Source: Bacillus sp. SG-1
GTDB taxonomy: Bacteria; Bacillota; Bacilli; Bacillales; Bacillaceae_B
Assembly (NCBI RefSeq): GCF_000181495.1
Contig: NZ_ABCF01000001.1
Coordinates: 616,989-680,988 of the forward strand
Direction of reading: 5' to 3'
Length of the DNA stretch: 64,000 nt
This document shows positions 42,340-50,787 of the stretch, piece after piece; within the stretch, counting starts at the first letter, position 1; each line of letters opens with the position of its first letter. Both the position numbers and the translations under genes were made by a program. Under the pieces are notes generated by a model, which ran no database searches, had not been told where the DNA came from, and worked only from the letters and a program-made list of their open reading frames with translations.

Positions 42340-42592
42340 TACCCGGCAATGAACGGATCACAGTAGTGTCTTACCTCCCTGTCCAGAGAGCTGATGGTGG
42401 TGCAAATCAGTCAAAGGTAAGCATGAATTACAATCCCGGAGCTTCTTTTTCGTAGTAAAGCCCCATGCTTTATGAAGGGAAAGACGGTCAATCGATCGTT
42501 AACAAATCAAAGTGGTGAACAGTTTTGTTCGCAATGAGGGTGGTACCGCGAGTCTTTCGTCCCTGTCGTTTATTCGGCAGGGATATTTTATT
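42340..42592 (+). ncRNA. T-box leader 2 of aroA, tyrosine specificity
   Basis: The same architecture as leader 1 and very similar in sequence: AGAGAGCTGATGGTGGTGCA, specifier UAC at 42429-42431 in GAATTACAATCCCGGAGC, T-box AGGGTGGTACCGCG (42537-42550) and terminator GTCCCTG...CAGGGAT followed by a weak T-run (ATTTTATTT). Two tyrosine sensors in series should sharpen the response of aroA to tyrosine limitation. Confidence 0.92.
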
Positions 42593-42621
42593 TACTTAAT
42601 AACAAATTGGAGGAATGAAAA

Positions 42622-43701
42622 ATGAGTGTAACTAAATTAGGAATTAAAGAATTGAGAGATAAAATCGATGACATCAACTTGCAGCTTTTGGATTTATTGA
42701 ATGAACGGGCAGAAGTCGTCCAAGAGATCGGCCGAAACAAAAAAGAAGGTGTGAACCGTTACGATCCGGTGAGAGAGCGTGAATCACTCGATATGATTTT
42801 GAAACAACATAACGGTCCTTTCGAGTCGTCGACCATCGTTCATATCTTCAAAGAGATTTTCAAAGCCAGCCTCGAGCTACAAGAAGAGGATCACCGGAAA
42901 GCCTTATTGGTATCCCGAAAAGACCATCCTGAAGATACAGTCGTCAATGTGAACGGAACCTTGATTGGCAATGGTGTACAGAATTTCATCATGGGACCTT
43001 GCGCGGTTGAAAGCTATGAGCAGGTGAAAGAAGTGGCCAAAGCAATGAAAGCACAAGGACTTACATTGCTAAGAGGAGGAGCTTTCAAGCCGCGGACATC
43101 TCCATACGATTTCCAAGGCCTTGGCGTGGAAGGCCTGAAAATCTTGAGAAGGGTTGCTGATGAAGAAGGCTTGTCCGTTGTCAGTGAAATCTTAACACCT
43201 CATGATGTAGAGGAAGCCCTTGACTATGTCGATATGATTCAAATCGGCGCGAGGAACATGCAGAACTTTGAATTGTTAAGAGCGGTAGGAAAAGTGAATA
43301 AGCCCGTACTTCTCAAACGGGGGTTGTCTGCAACAATTGAAGAATTCATCCATGCAGCAGAATACATTTACTCTGAAGGAAATAAGAACATTGTCTTATG
43401 TGAACGGGGAATTAGAACCTATGAAAAGGCAACTAGGAACACATTGGATATCTCCGCTGTCCCTATCTTGAAAAAAGAAACACACCTGCCTGTCGTGGTC
43501 GATGTGACTCATTCCACGGGAAGGAAAGACCTGCTTTTCCCTGCTGCCAAAGCAGCACTCGCGATTGGAGCAGATGCCGTCATGGCGGAAGTCCACCCAG
43601 ATCCTGCTATTGCATTATCTGACTCGGCACAGCAAATGAATATCGAAGAGTTCAATGATTTCATGGAAAAACTAATAGAATTCAAAGGCCGACTGGCGTA
43701 A
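42622..43701 (+). CDS. aroA: Bifunctional DAHP synthase/chorismate mutase
   Basis: A 359-residue AroA(G) protein. Residues 1-90 are an AroQ-type chorismate mutase ([27 protein letters not shown], with RERE near 50). The rest is a type I-beta DAHP synthase with GPCAVES near residue 125, [17 protein letters not shown] near 150 and [13 protein letters not shown] near 292. It performs the first step of aromatic amino acid synthesis; the mutase part serves as the regulatory domain in B. subtilis. It is controlled by two tyrosine T-boxes. The start follows TTGGAGGAATGAAAA. It is transcribed alone. Confidence 0.95.
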   Translation: MSVTKLGIKELRDKIDDINLQLLDLLNERAEVVQEIGRNKKEGVNRYDPVRERESLDMILKQHNGPFESSTIVHIFKEIFKASLELQEEDHRKALLVSRKDHPEDTVVNVNGTLIGNGVQNFIMGPCAVESYEQVKEVAKAMKAQGLTLLRGGAFKPRTSPYDFQGLGVEGLKILRRVADEEGLSVVSEILTPHDVEEALDYVDMIQIGARNMQNFELLRAVGKVNKPVLLKRGLSATIEEFIHAAEYIYSEGNKNIVLCERGIRTYEKATRNTLDISAVPILKKETHLPVVVDVTHSTGRKDLLFPAAKAALAIGADAVMAEVHPDPAIALSDSAQQMNIEEFNDFMEKLIEFKGRLA

Positions 43702-43712
43702 AGAATACTGGG

Positions 43713-43744
43713 AAGTGACCTTCATTTAGTTGGAGGTCACTTTC
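43713..43744 (+). terminator. Terminator of aroA
   Basis: AAGTGACCT...AGGTCACTT followed by TCTC; the T-run is short. Confidence 0.7.
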
Positions 43745-43959
43745 TCACTTTATTTGATTAGTGGAGGCAAAGTTAGTATAAGATTATCATCAATCAACTT
43801 TTGATTGTGGGTTCCTTAAAACTTTGTAAGAATACTTTTAAAATGGACTCTTTGCTACCTTTTTTTAATTTCCTCCCACAAAAAGAAAAATCAATAGTAT
43901 ACTAATATGTAAATACATGGAATTAAAGCCCTGCTAGGTCTGGAAAGGGGGAGGTTCCC

Positions 43960-44919
43960 GTCTTTAGACGATTTGTACATAAAAGCAGCCACCTGCATCC
44001 TTTTATTAAATTTACCATCAAATATCGTTACCTGATCTTAATTATTGCTGCTGCAGGTATCTGGGTAGATGCCACTATTTATTCCGGCATAAGCCTGGTC
44101 GCTCTTTACAGCCTGATATCCATCCTTTTGGGAGTTGTCTATAATAATATCTGGCAGGGCATTCTAAACAGCTTTTTGGTCACTTTTTTTAGATTTTATA
44201 GTTCCCCTGATGGTTTACCGGATGACATTGTAGTGTTTTTCTTTCAATGGCTGAGTTACTTTTCGATATGGTTCGCGGTCTCCATTCTCATCAAGATGTT
44301 CATTGAGCAGAAGGAGAACCTGCTCAGGTTCACCACCACAATGGCGAAGACGCTGGATTCCCGCGATAAATACACAGCCTCCCACTCAGAAAATGCAGCC
44401 AAATTTTCCTTAGAAATTGCCAAAGAGTTAGGCCTTTCCCGTTCTGATTGCAGAAATATCGAACTGGGTGCCAAGCTGCATGATATTGGCAAAATCGGTA
44501 TTCCCGAGAGTATCCTGAATAAGCCTGGCAGATTGACGGAAGAAGAATATGAACTCATAAAAAGCCATACTGTTATCGGTTACAACATGGTGAATCATAT
44601 TAAAATCTTTGAAAAAAACGACATATTTAATGCCATTCTCTATCATCATGAAAGAGTCGATGGTACTGGTTATCCGGAAGGGCTGACGGGTGAGCAGATA
44701 CCAATCATTGCAAAAATCATTGCGGTGGCTGACTCTTTTGATGCCATGACTTCAACCAGGGTCTACAGAAAAAGCAAAAGCCTCCAGTATGCAGTGGGTG
44801 AGATAAAAAAGTATCGCGGTATCCATTATGATAAAGAAGTAGTAGATGCTTTTTTAAGAGTAATCAATCATTCAGAAGACATATACTTTGAAGATCAGGA
44901 AAATGTTAAGGCTAAGTGA
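43960..44919 (+). CDS. HD-GYP domain membrane protein with no standard start codon
   Basis: Protein-like sequence runs from 43960: FRRFVHKSSHLHPFIKFTIK, then several hydrophobic segments, then an HD-GYP domain. The domain shows SRDKYTASHSENAAKFS, LHDIGKIGIPESIL near residue 174 and HHERVDGTGYPEGL near 229, so the metal and GYP residues are intact. Such domains usually hydrolyse cyclic di-GMP. A strong ribosome site (GGGGGAGG, 43946-43953) is followed 6 bases later by GTC, not ATG, GTG or TTG. The next usable in-frame start is TTG 44128, inside the membrane region and without a ribosome site. The start has probably mutated or been misread. Confidence 0.75.
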   Translation, partial: VFRRFVHKSSHLHPFIKFTIKYRYLILIIAAAGIWVDATIYSGISLVALYSLISILLGVVYNNIWQGILNSFLVTFFRFYSSPDGLPDDIVVFFFQWLSYFSIWFAVSILIKMFIEQKENLLRFTTTMAKTLDSRDKYTASHSENAAKFSLEIAKELGLSRSDCRNIELGAKLHDIGKIGIPESILNKPGRLTEEEYELIKSHTVIGYNMVNHIKIFEKNDIFNAILYHHERVDGTGYPEGLTGEQIPIIAKIIAVADSFDAMTSTRVYRKSKSLQYAVGEIKKYRGIHYDKEVVDAFLRVINHSEDIYFEDQENVKAK

Positions 44920-44986
44920 GCCGTCATTTTCCTGTTTTCTTTAGTCAGAATAAATGAAGGAGGGCCCTGAGCATATAAAGCTAATT

Positions 44987-45027
44987 AAAAAGAACGTCCA
45001 CTAGTTATTCCTCAAGGACGTTCTTTC
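44987..45027. terminator. Bidirectional terminator
   Basis: AAAGAACGTCC...GGACGTTCTTT between the HD-GYP gene and the convergent DUF3231 gene. Confidence 0.8.
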
Positions 45028-45033
45028 CTGCGC

Positions 45034-46035
45034 TTATTTGATCAACTTATTCCGGTCTTCCATACTTGGCGGTTGTTCAAGCCAGCCGTTTTTGGCCATA
45101 AGTTTTCCGCCGTCCTGCCCATACGTAAGAATATCTTTCGCTTTATCCACCAGTTTCAGCGGCAGGTCGCTCCTTAGACTGAATGCCGTTCCGACGGCAT
45201 TACTTCCAAGACCAAAATTGCAGAAAAGGCTGGTACAATACATCATCAGTTTATCGGAGAATGGAGCTACAGTCGAGTCAGTAGCGTTAGCACCCCATGT
45301 GGATGGCGGCTGAATATCACTCTGGATCAAGACCCCTGTAAAGTCACTGACGATTTTTTTTGACAATTCTTTTCCCTTTACGAAGTATTTCTTTACTTCA
45401 GGTTCATTCGCAACCTGAGCGAAACCTGTCATCAGCTGCATACCGAAGACATTGGTCTCAATGGCGAAATATAGAAAAGACACTTCAACGGTATTCAATG
45501 CTCTTTTCTCAGAGAAAAGATTTAAGCCTGACATGTAGCTTGGACCGTCAGCAAATTCAATAGTTTGAGGCATAGTGACAGAGGGAGGACTCGGCAGGAC
45601 ATCCCGTTCCTGCAAATAATCCACACACTTATCATACACGCCTTGAGCGAATACCGACAAATCCTTATACAAAAGAATTAAATCATTACGATGCGACATA
45701 CTTAAATGCAGCGTATGCAGACCCATACTGATTTCTGTCAGAAGACGGAGGAACATAATGTCAAAATGATTATCAAATAATTTCGGAACTCCTGTATGAA
45801 CATCCTTTTCCGTAAATCCAATAGGTATCACAGCACCCTCACTCTCTAAAATGCCAGTGATGCGGTCCACATAGCTCAATACATTTGCATGCGTATCCTG
45901 AAGGATCTCTTTTGCCTGTTCATCTTCGGTATCTTCAATGAAATATTCAAGTATCCTCTGAATCATCGTCTTTTCTTGATAGGTCATCCACAATGTCGCC
46001 AGTTCTGATGAGCTAATCGCTTTATCTCTAGTCAT
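45034..46035 (-). CDS. DUF3231 protein
   Basis: A 333-residue, mostly helical soluble protein built of two similar halves, each a four-helix ferritin-like bundle. Each half has the typical opening of DUF3231 (ISSSELATLWMTYQEKTMIQRILEYFI and TVEVSFLYFAIETNVFGMQL). DUF3231 proteins occur in spore-formers in the DinB/ferritin-like superfamily; the function is unknown. ATG 46035 was chosen because AAAGGATG lies 7 bases upstream; the frame is open to 46104. Confidence 0.85.
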   Translation of the reverse strand: MTRDKAISSSELATLWMTYQEKTMIQRILEYFIEDTEDEQAKEILQDTHANVLSYVDRITGILESEGAVIPIGFTEKDVHTGVPKLFDNHFDIMFLRLLTEISMGLHTLHLSMSHRNDLILLYKDLSVFAQGVYDKCVDYLQERDVLPSPPSVTMPQTIEFADGPSYMSGLNLFSEKRALNTVEVSFLYFAIETNVFGMQLMTGFAQVANEPEVKKYFVKGKELSKKIVSDFTGVLIQSDIQPPSTWGANATDSTVAPFSDKLMMYCTSLFCNFGLGSNAVGTAFSLRSDLPLKLVDKAKDILTYGQDGGKLMAKNGWLEQPPSMEDRNKLIK

Positions 46036-46240
46036 GAGTATCATCCTTTTGCAGTTTCTTCCTTCTAAAAACCTCTTTATAAAGTTTGTCAAATTCAGGT
46101 CCACTATACACTTTTAGAAAAATCAACTTTTTTCAGATTCAGAAGTTTAAAAACTGTTCGCCCAATTCTTTCAAAAAAAATGGTAAACTATACATATCAT
46201 GAGTTTTTAGTAGCCAATGTGGATAAAAGGAAGGGAAACT

Positions 46241-47416
46241 ATGTCAATTGAAAATGAGCCAAATATCACCAGATTGAATCTGGATGGAAAAGAATTCATC
46301 CTGATCGGTACGGCGCACGTTTCCAAAAAAAGTGCTGAACAGGTTAAAGAAGTCATCGAGAGGGAACAGCCTGATGCTGTTTGCGTTGAATTGGACGAAC
46401 CCCGTTATCAGTCGGTAATGGAGGGGAACAAATGGAAAGAGATGGACATATTTAAAGTCATCAAAGAAGGAAAAGCTTCCTTGCTGTTGATGAACCTTGC
46501 CATCTCTTCTTTCCAAAAAAGGATGGCCAAGCAATTCGGCATCAATGCGGGCCAGGAAATGATTCAAGGAATTGAATCCGCTAAAGAAGTCGGTGCCAAA
46601 CTTGTACTTGCTGACCGAAATATCCAAATTACATTCGCGCGGATCTGGAATCAAGTAGGATTCATAGGAAAAGGAAAACTATTGATGCAGATCATTTACA
46701 GCATTTTTAGCAATGAAAGCATTACAGAAGAGGAATTGGAAAGAATCAAATCACAAGATATGCTGGATGCGATGCTGAATGATTTCACAAAACATTTCCC
46801 GCGTTTAAAAAAGCCTTTGATTGATGAACGTGACCAGTATTTATCACAAAAAATCAAGGAAGCTCCCGGAAAGAAAATTGTAGCTGTCCTCGGTGCTGCC
46901 CATGTACCGGGTATCAAAGAAGAGATTAAAAAAGAACATGATTTAAAACATTTGGATGAACGGCCGCCTAAATCAAAAGTTCCGAAAATCATCGGGTGGG
47001 CAATTCCCGTCCTTATCCTGGCTGTCATTGCTTATACGTTTATTAGCAACCCCGCAGCAGGAATTCAGCAGACAATCAGCTGGGTTCTTTGGAACGGCGC
47101 TTTCTCTGCATTGGGAGCGGCTGTCGGTCTCGGTCACCCGCTTGCGATTTTGACAGCCTTTGTGGCAGCCCCTATTACATCTTTAAACCCATTGCTTGCT
47201 GCAGGATGGTTTGCCGGATTTGTACAAGCTTACTTCCGCCGCCCGAATGTAAAGGATTTTGAAAACCTTCCGGAGGATGTTTTGAGCGTCAAAGGATTCT
47301 GGAACAACAAGGTGACACGCGTATTATTGATAGTTGTCCTTGCAAACCTCGGAAGTACACTTGGCACACTTATCGGCGGTGCTGATGTGGTGAGGTTGTT
47401 CTTGGAAAACCTATAA
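46241..47416 (+). CDS. TraB/GumN-family membrane protein
   Basis: A 391-residue protein of the TraB/PrgY family. The N-terminal 240 residues form the TraB domain with IGTAHVSKKSAEQVKEVIE near residue 20, VCVELDEPRYQSVM near 50 and VLGAAHVPGIKEEI near 218. The C-terminal 150 residues hold three or four membrane helices. Enterococcal TraB/PrgY degrade or shut down peptide pheromones; the GTAHVS and GAAHVPG motifs belong to the putative metalloprotease core. The role here is inferred only. ATG 46241 follows AAAGGAAGGGAAACT; the frame opens at 46217. Confidence 0.88.
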   Translation: MSIENEPNITRLNLDGKEFILIGTAHVSKKSAEQVKEVIEREQPDAVCVELDEPRYQSVMEGNKWKEMDIFKVIKEGKASLLLMNLAISSFQKRMAKQFGINAGQEMIQGIESAKEVGAKLVLADRNIQITFARIWNQVGFIGKGKLLMQIIYSIFSNESITEEELERIKSQDMLDAMLNDFTKHFPRLKKPLIDERDQYLSQKIKEAPGKKIVAVLGAAHVPGIKEEIKKEHDLKHLDERPPKSKVPKIIGWAIPVLILAVIAYTFISNPAAGIQQTISWVLWNGAFSALGAAVGLGHPLAILTAFVAAPITSLNPLLAAGWFAGFVQAYFRRPNVKDFENLPEDVLSVKGFWNNKVTRVLLIVVLANLGSTLGTLIGGADVVRLFLENL

Positions 47417-47486
47417 GTCAGCCAGAAAAAATTGAATCATAATTCAGTTTTTTCCAGAGTTTATGCAATGAGGGAGTTCAGATTTT

Positions 47487-47723
47487 ATGAATTACTTGAT
47501 TATGTCAATTATTTTAAGTGCTCTCTTGGGATTTGTCCTGATGATGATGGGACCTTTGGCTGGTGGAATCCTGGCCTTTGCCATCATCGCAGGCTCCATT
47601 TTCAGGGGATTACATGTTCTCAGTGAAATTCACCAGAAGATTTCTCTCCTGGTACCTGATCAGGATAAAGCCAAACAGGTGTACGAAGACTATTTAAGAG
47701 AAAAAGATAACGATTCAAGGTAA
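47487..47723 (+). CDS. Small membrane protein, 78 residues
   Basis: Two hydrophobic segments (residues about 3-20 and 23-42) are followed by an amphipathic, charged C-terminus (EIHQKISLLVPDQDKAKQVYEDYLREK). The ATG follows GAGGGAGTTCAGATTTT. A terminator overlaps the stop. The function is unknown. Confidence 0.65.
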   Translation: MNYLIMSIILSALLGFVLMMMGPLAGGILAFAIIAGSIFRGLHVLSEIHQKISLLVPDQDKAKQVYEDYLREKDNDSR

Positions 47724-47725
47724 CG

Positions 47726-47763
47726 AAAAAGACGGGCTTCCCTGTAAAGGAGCCCGTTTTTTA
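47726..47763 (+). terminator. Rho-independent terminator
   Basis: ACGGGCT(T)...AGCCCGT followed by TTTTT, directly after the small membrane protein gene. Confidence 0.85.
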
Positions 47764-47880
47764 ACTTTTAAAGGGGAGTGACCTCTCGTAAGAACTATTA
47801 GAAAATAGTGAAAAAGAGATTGTTCCTCTATCAAATATCTGGAATAATATACTAAATAAGTCTTATTCCTGGAGGTTACT

Positions 47881-48093
47881 ATGAGAGAGCTGCTTAAATG
47901 GTTTATTTTTAGTTTCGGCCTGGCTGTTATGCTAGGTGTCATGATATGGGGCTCTACGATAGAGAAACCCTATTCCAGCGGTGTCGATCTGGGTTTAGGA
48001 ATTTATTATTTTGGAGCGGTGATGTTTGGCGGACTACTTATCTTTATCAGTTCGAGAATCGATACCAGTTATAAAGGAAACGACCATGAATAA
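47881..48093 (+). CDS. Small two-helix membrane protein, 70 residues
   Basis: Hydrophobic segments at residues about 8-24 and 41-57, with a short loop containing EKPYSSGVDLG and a charged end (SYKGNDHE). The ATG follows CTGGAGGTTACT closely. It is followed by the kinase gene after 23 bases, so the two may share a transcript. The function is unknown. Confidence 0.65.
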   Translation: MRELLKWFIFSFGLAVMLGVMIWGSTIEKPYSSGVDLGLGIYYFGAVMFGGLLIFISSRIDTSYKGNDHE

Positions 48094-48116
48094 TCAACGC
48101 AGGAGGAGTTATTAAT

Positions 48117-48674
48117 TTGAAATTTGTTCTTATATTTGGTCCACAGGCTGTTGGAAAAATGACTGTCGGTCAATCACTAGCAAAACAAACAGGAATGAAA
48201 TTACTACATAATCATATGACAATCGACCTTTTGGAACCCTTGTTCGGTTTCACCCCTGAGATGTGGAGGCTCACACATCAGTTTCGGGAGGAAATATTCA
48301 AATCTTTTGCTACGACAGATGAAAAAGGGCTGATTACCACATTTGTTTGGGCGTTCAATATGAAAGAAGATTGGGAATTCGTTGAAAAAATATGTGACAT
48401 ATTCAAGAACCAGGGTGCTGAAATCTATCTCGTTGAATTGGAAGCAGACCTGGATGAAAGATTGAAGAGAAATCAAACAGCGAACCGGTTAGAACACAAA
48501 CCAACCAAACGAAATATTAAGCAGTCAGAAGAAGAATTGCTAAGTTCAATGGAAGAAATGAGATTGAATTCCGCAGAAAATGAAATTAAAGCAGAAAACT
48601 ACATTAGAATTAATAATACCAACCTAAGCCCTGATGAAGTGGCCGGGAAAATCATAGCGGCCTTCCAATTTTAA
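48117..48674 (+). CDS. P-loop kinase-like protein
   Basis: A 185-residue protein with Walker A GPQAVGKMTVG (residues about 7-17) and a shikimate-kinase/AAA_18-like layout. It has LHNHMTIDLLEPLFG after the first strand and an arginine-bearing LID region (ERLKRNQTANRLEHKPTKRN). It probably phosphorylates a small molecule. The TTG start is preceded by AGGAGGAGTTATTAA. The nucleotidyltransferase gene follows after 20 bases, suggesting an operon of two antibiotic- or nucleotide-modifying enzymes. Confidence 0.75.
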   Translation: MKFVLIFGPQAVGKMTVGQSLAKQTGMKLLHNHMTIDLLEPLFGFTPEMWRLTHQFREEIFKSFATTDEKGLITTFVWAFNMKEDWEFVEKICDIFKNQGAEIYLVELEADLDERLKRNQTANRLEHKPTKRNIKQSEEELLSSMEEMRLNSAENEIKAENYIRINNTNLSPDEVAGKIIAAFQF

Positions 48675-48694
48675 AAAGGAGATGATCTTGATGT

Positions 48695-49528
48695 GTGGGA
48701 TTTAAAACTGGAAATGAAGAAAGAGACAATGAACTTCCATTGGTCCGGCAACAAATAAAAGCAGCCATTGAAAGGGATTTAATGGACGATGACAATATAA
48801 CCAGTGTGTTTTATGGAGGGTCTATCGGAACAGGAAACACCGATTTATATTCCGATATTGACCTTCGAATGATCGTGAAGGAAGAAGCGTTTGAACAGTA
48901 CCGACTCAATAAAAAAGAGAAGGCAAAAAACTGGGGCACCGTTATGTTCTATGAAGATTTTTCCTGGGCAGCCCATAGTGTTGCCCACTACAAGGGTTTC
49001 ATAAAAGTAGATTCTTTCTACTATACCGAAAAAGACATACAACCATCCGTATGGTATAAGGAATTAGAAATTGTCTATGATAGGGAAAATTTTATGCGGA
49101 GAATTCAAAGAGAGTCTAAGGACCTGAGTTATAAACCAACCCTTGAGGAATTCTATCTGTGGAAAAATAGGTTTCTCGCTTATGCTCATGAAGTTTATCG
49201 CGGGGTGAAAAGAGAAGAATTTTTCCATGCAACCTCATCACTGGAGTCCCTCCGGTTCCTGTTAACGACAGGATGGTTTATGGAAGAGGGAAAACAGCCC
49301 AACAATCCAGGCTATTGGGCAAAACTTGGCGGCAACCGCAGCAGGCTGCAGAACTGGCAATTAACGTTTCTTGAAGAATCAATGGGGAGCAGGGATCCTC
49401 AATCCATCATGTCCTCCTTGGAACTTCTGGTGCCGGAGTTTATCAGGACACACAAAGAATTATGTAAAAAGTTTGGGATAGATGAGAACTGTGCGCATAT
49501 CAACGAGATTTTAGGTATGGTGCTTTGA
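48695..49528 (+). CDS. Nucleotidyltransferase-domain protein, AadE-like
   Basis: A 277-residue protein with an N-terminal nucleotidyltransferase loop GGSIGTGNTDLYSDIDLRMIV (residues about 42-62; GS and the D-x-D metal ligands). A helical C-terminal domain follows, as in aminoglycoside 6-adenylyltransferases and lincosamide nucleotidyltransferases. The natural substrate is unknown. Start GTG 48695 lies somewhat far from AAAAGGAG; an ATG four bases earlier is out of frame and soon stops. Confidence 0.8.
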   Translation: MGFKTGNEERDNELPLVRQQIKAAIERDLMDDDNITSVFYGGSIGTGNTDLYSDIDLRMIVKEEAFEQYRLNKKEKAKNWGTVMFYEDFSWAAHSVAHYKGFIKVDSFYYTEKDIQPSVWYKELEIVYDRENFMRRIQRESKDLSYKPTLEEFYLWKNRFLAYAHEVYRGVKREEFFHATSSLESLRFLLTTGWFMEEGKQPNNPGYWAKLGGNRSRLQNWQLTFLEESMGSRDPQSIMSSLELLVPEFIRTHKELCKKFGIDENCAHINEILGMVL

Positions 49529-49567
49529 GGTTGAGTGAGTGTAATATCACTTTGTTAAGTTTTGTGT

Positions 49568-50110
49568 AATGATGACTTGCGTAGCGTAAGCGCGGGGTGT
49601 CATTGTGTCTGATTTGCGGAAATGATGACTTGCGCGGCGGGGGCGCGGCGTGTCATTGTGTTGGATTTCCGGAAATGATGACATGCGCGGCATGAGCACG
49701 GGGTGTCATTGCATCGGATTTGCGGAAATGATGACATGCGCGGCGGGTGCGCAGGGTGTCATTGAGTCGGATTTGCGAAAATGATGACATGCGCGGCGTG
49801 AGCGCGGGGTGTCATTGTATTGGATTTGCGGAAATGATGACATGCGCGGCGTGAGCGCGGGGTGTCATTGTGTGGGATTTGCGGAAATGATGACATGCGC
49901 GGCGCGGGCGCGGGGTGTCATTGTATTGGATTTCCGGAAATGATGACTTGCGCGGCGCGGGCGCGGGGTGTCATTGTGTTGGATTTCCGGAAATGATGAC
50001 TTGCGCGGCATGAGCGCGGGGTGTCATTGTGTTGGATTTGCGGGAATGATAACTTGCGCAGTGTGAGCGCGGTACATCATTGGGTAGAAATCCCGCAAAT
50101 GATCCCATGC
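49568..50110. repeat. GC-rich intergenic tandem array, 10 units of exactly 53 bp
   Basis: AATGATGAC(A/T)TGCGC...GCGCGGGGTGTCATT recurs with exact 53-base steps at 49568, 49621, 49674, 49727, 49780, 49833, 49886, 49939, 49992 and 50045. A partial unit follows at 50098. Within a unit the arms are complementary (ATGACA and GCGC against GCGC and TGTCAT). Units are visibly more GC-rich than the flanks. 53 is not a multiple of 3, and no long frame crosses the array. Confidence 0.9.
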
Positions 50111-50164
50111 GAAAGAGTAACATACTATTAGCTAATACAGATTAGGCCAAAGAGTAAAACCAGA

Positions 50165-50190
50165 AGAGGCTGAGGAACCCCCCAGCCTCT
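50165..50190 (-). terminator. Terminator of the OsmC-type gene
   Basis: AGAGGCTG...CAGCCTCT, 8 bases beyond the OsmC stop on the minus strand, followed by a T-containing stretch. Confidence 0.7.
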
Positions 50191-50197
50191 CATCTTA

Positions 50198-50668
50198 TCA
50201 ATACTCTTCAATTTCCCAGGAGTGATCAAATTCCACGGCGCCTTTAAGTGTTTGGGCTACAGGGCAGCCTCTTTCAAAGACGGATAATGCACGTTCTGCC
50301 GCATCCCGTTTTCCTTCAGGGACTTTTACGTTATAACGACAATTGATTTTTGTGATTTTCAAAACGCCTTCCGGTGCCTCAATGACACCTTGAATATTCG
50401 CAGAGACTAAATCGGGTGAAGTCGGAATTTTACGCGCCTCCAGCGCGCCTGATAAGGTACCGACCAGTCAGCCGCCAGCAGCTGCTACGATGTGGTCGAG
50501 TGTGGATGGATATTCCACTTCAGGTTCAACGCCATAAAACTTTTTGACGCCGCCATGCACACCATACAAGACAGGCTCTTCAAATTTCCCAATATAAGCT
50601 TCTCTTATTTTATTGGGTGTATCCTTTTGAATAATCGTAATTTCAGTTAACTCTTCTGGTTTACCCAT
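50198..50668 (-). CDS. OsmC-family peroxiredoxin with in-frame UGA at the catalytic Cys (candidate selenoprotein)
   Basis: One minus-strand frame of 157 codons reads as a complete OsmC/YhfA-like protein except for TGA at codon 67 (50468-50470). The context is DHIVAAAGG-UGA-LVGTLSGALEARK. In this family the residue after AAGG is the first catalytic cysteine, which attacks peroxides. The second catalytic cysteine is intact in FERGCPVAQTL near residue 137. No other stop or frame change is present. UGA differs from the Cys codons TGC and TGT at one base, so either Sec is inserted or the gene is dead. The ATG follows AAAGGTGGTGG. If UGA stops translation, a 66-residue inactive peptide results. Confidence 0.75.
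50432..50448 (-). promoter_or_regulatory. SECIS-like hairpin downstream of the OsmC UGA
   Basis: On the minus strand GCGCGC - TGGAG - GCGCGT forms a six-pair stem (one G-U) with a five-base loop. The first G of the loop is its second base and lies 27 bases after the UGA. Bacterial SECIS elements are expected to have a small loop with a G in its first two positions, about 16-37 bases after the UGA. The GC-rich stretch could also be chance. Confidence 0.5.
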
Positions 50669-50787
50669 TTTTTCCACCACCTTTTTTTCAGGATACCTAT
50701 TTCATTATTTCTTTGCAAATAAGGTGTATTGTGCTCAGGAAAATTTTTAAAAGCAACTAATATTTCGATGAAAAATGACAAATATCT

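Noticed and set aside
41847..42455. Open frame of 202 codons between the T-boxes
   Set aside because: It crosses the end of leader 1, the palindromic element and part of leader 2, so it cannot be a gene.
43745..43959. Cyclic di-GMP riboswitch before the HD-GYP gene
   Set aside because: Considered because of the downstream gene, but the conserved core of the GEMM class is not present.
49568..50110. CRISPR array
   Set aside because: Repeats are contiguous with a fixed 53-base step. There are no unique spacers between identical repeats and no cas genes nearby.
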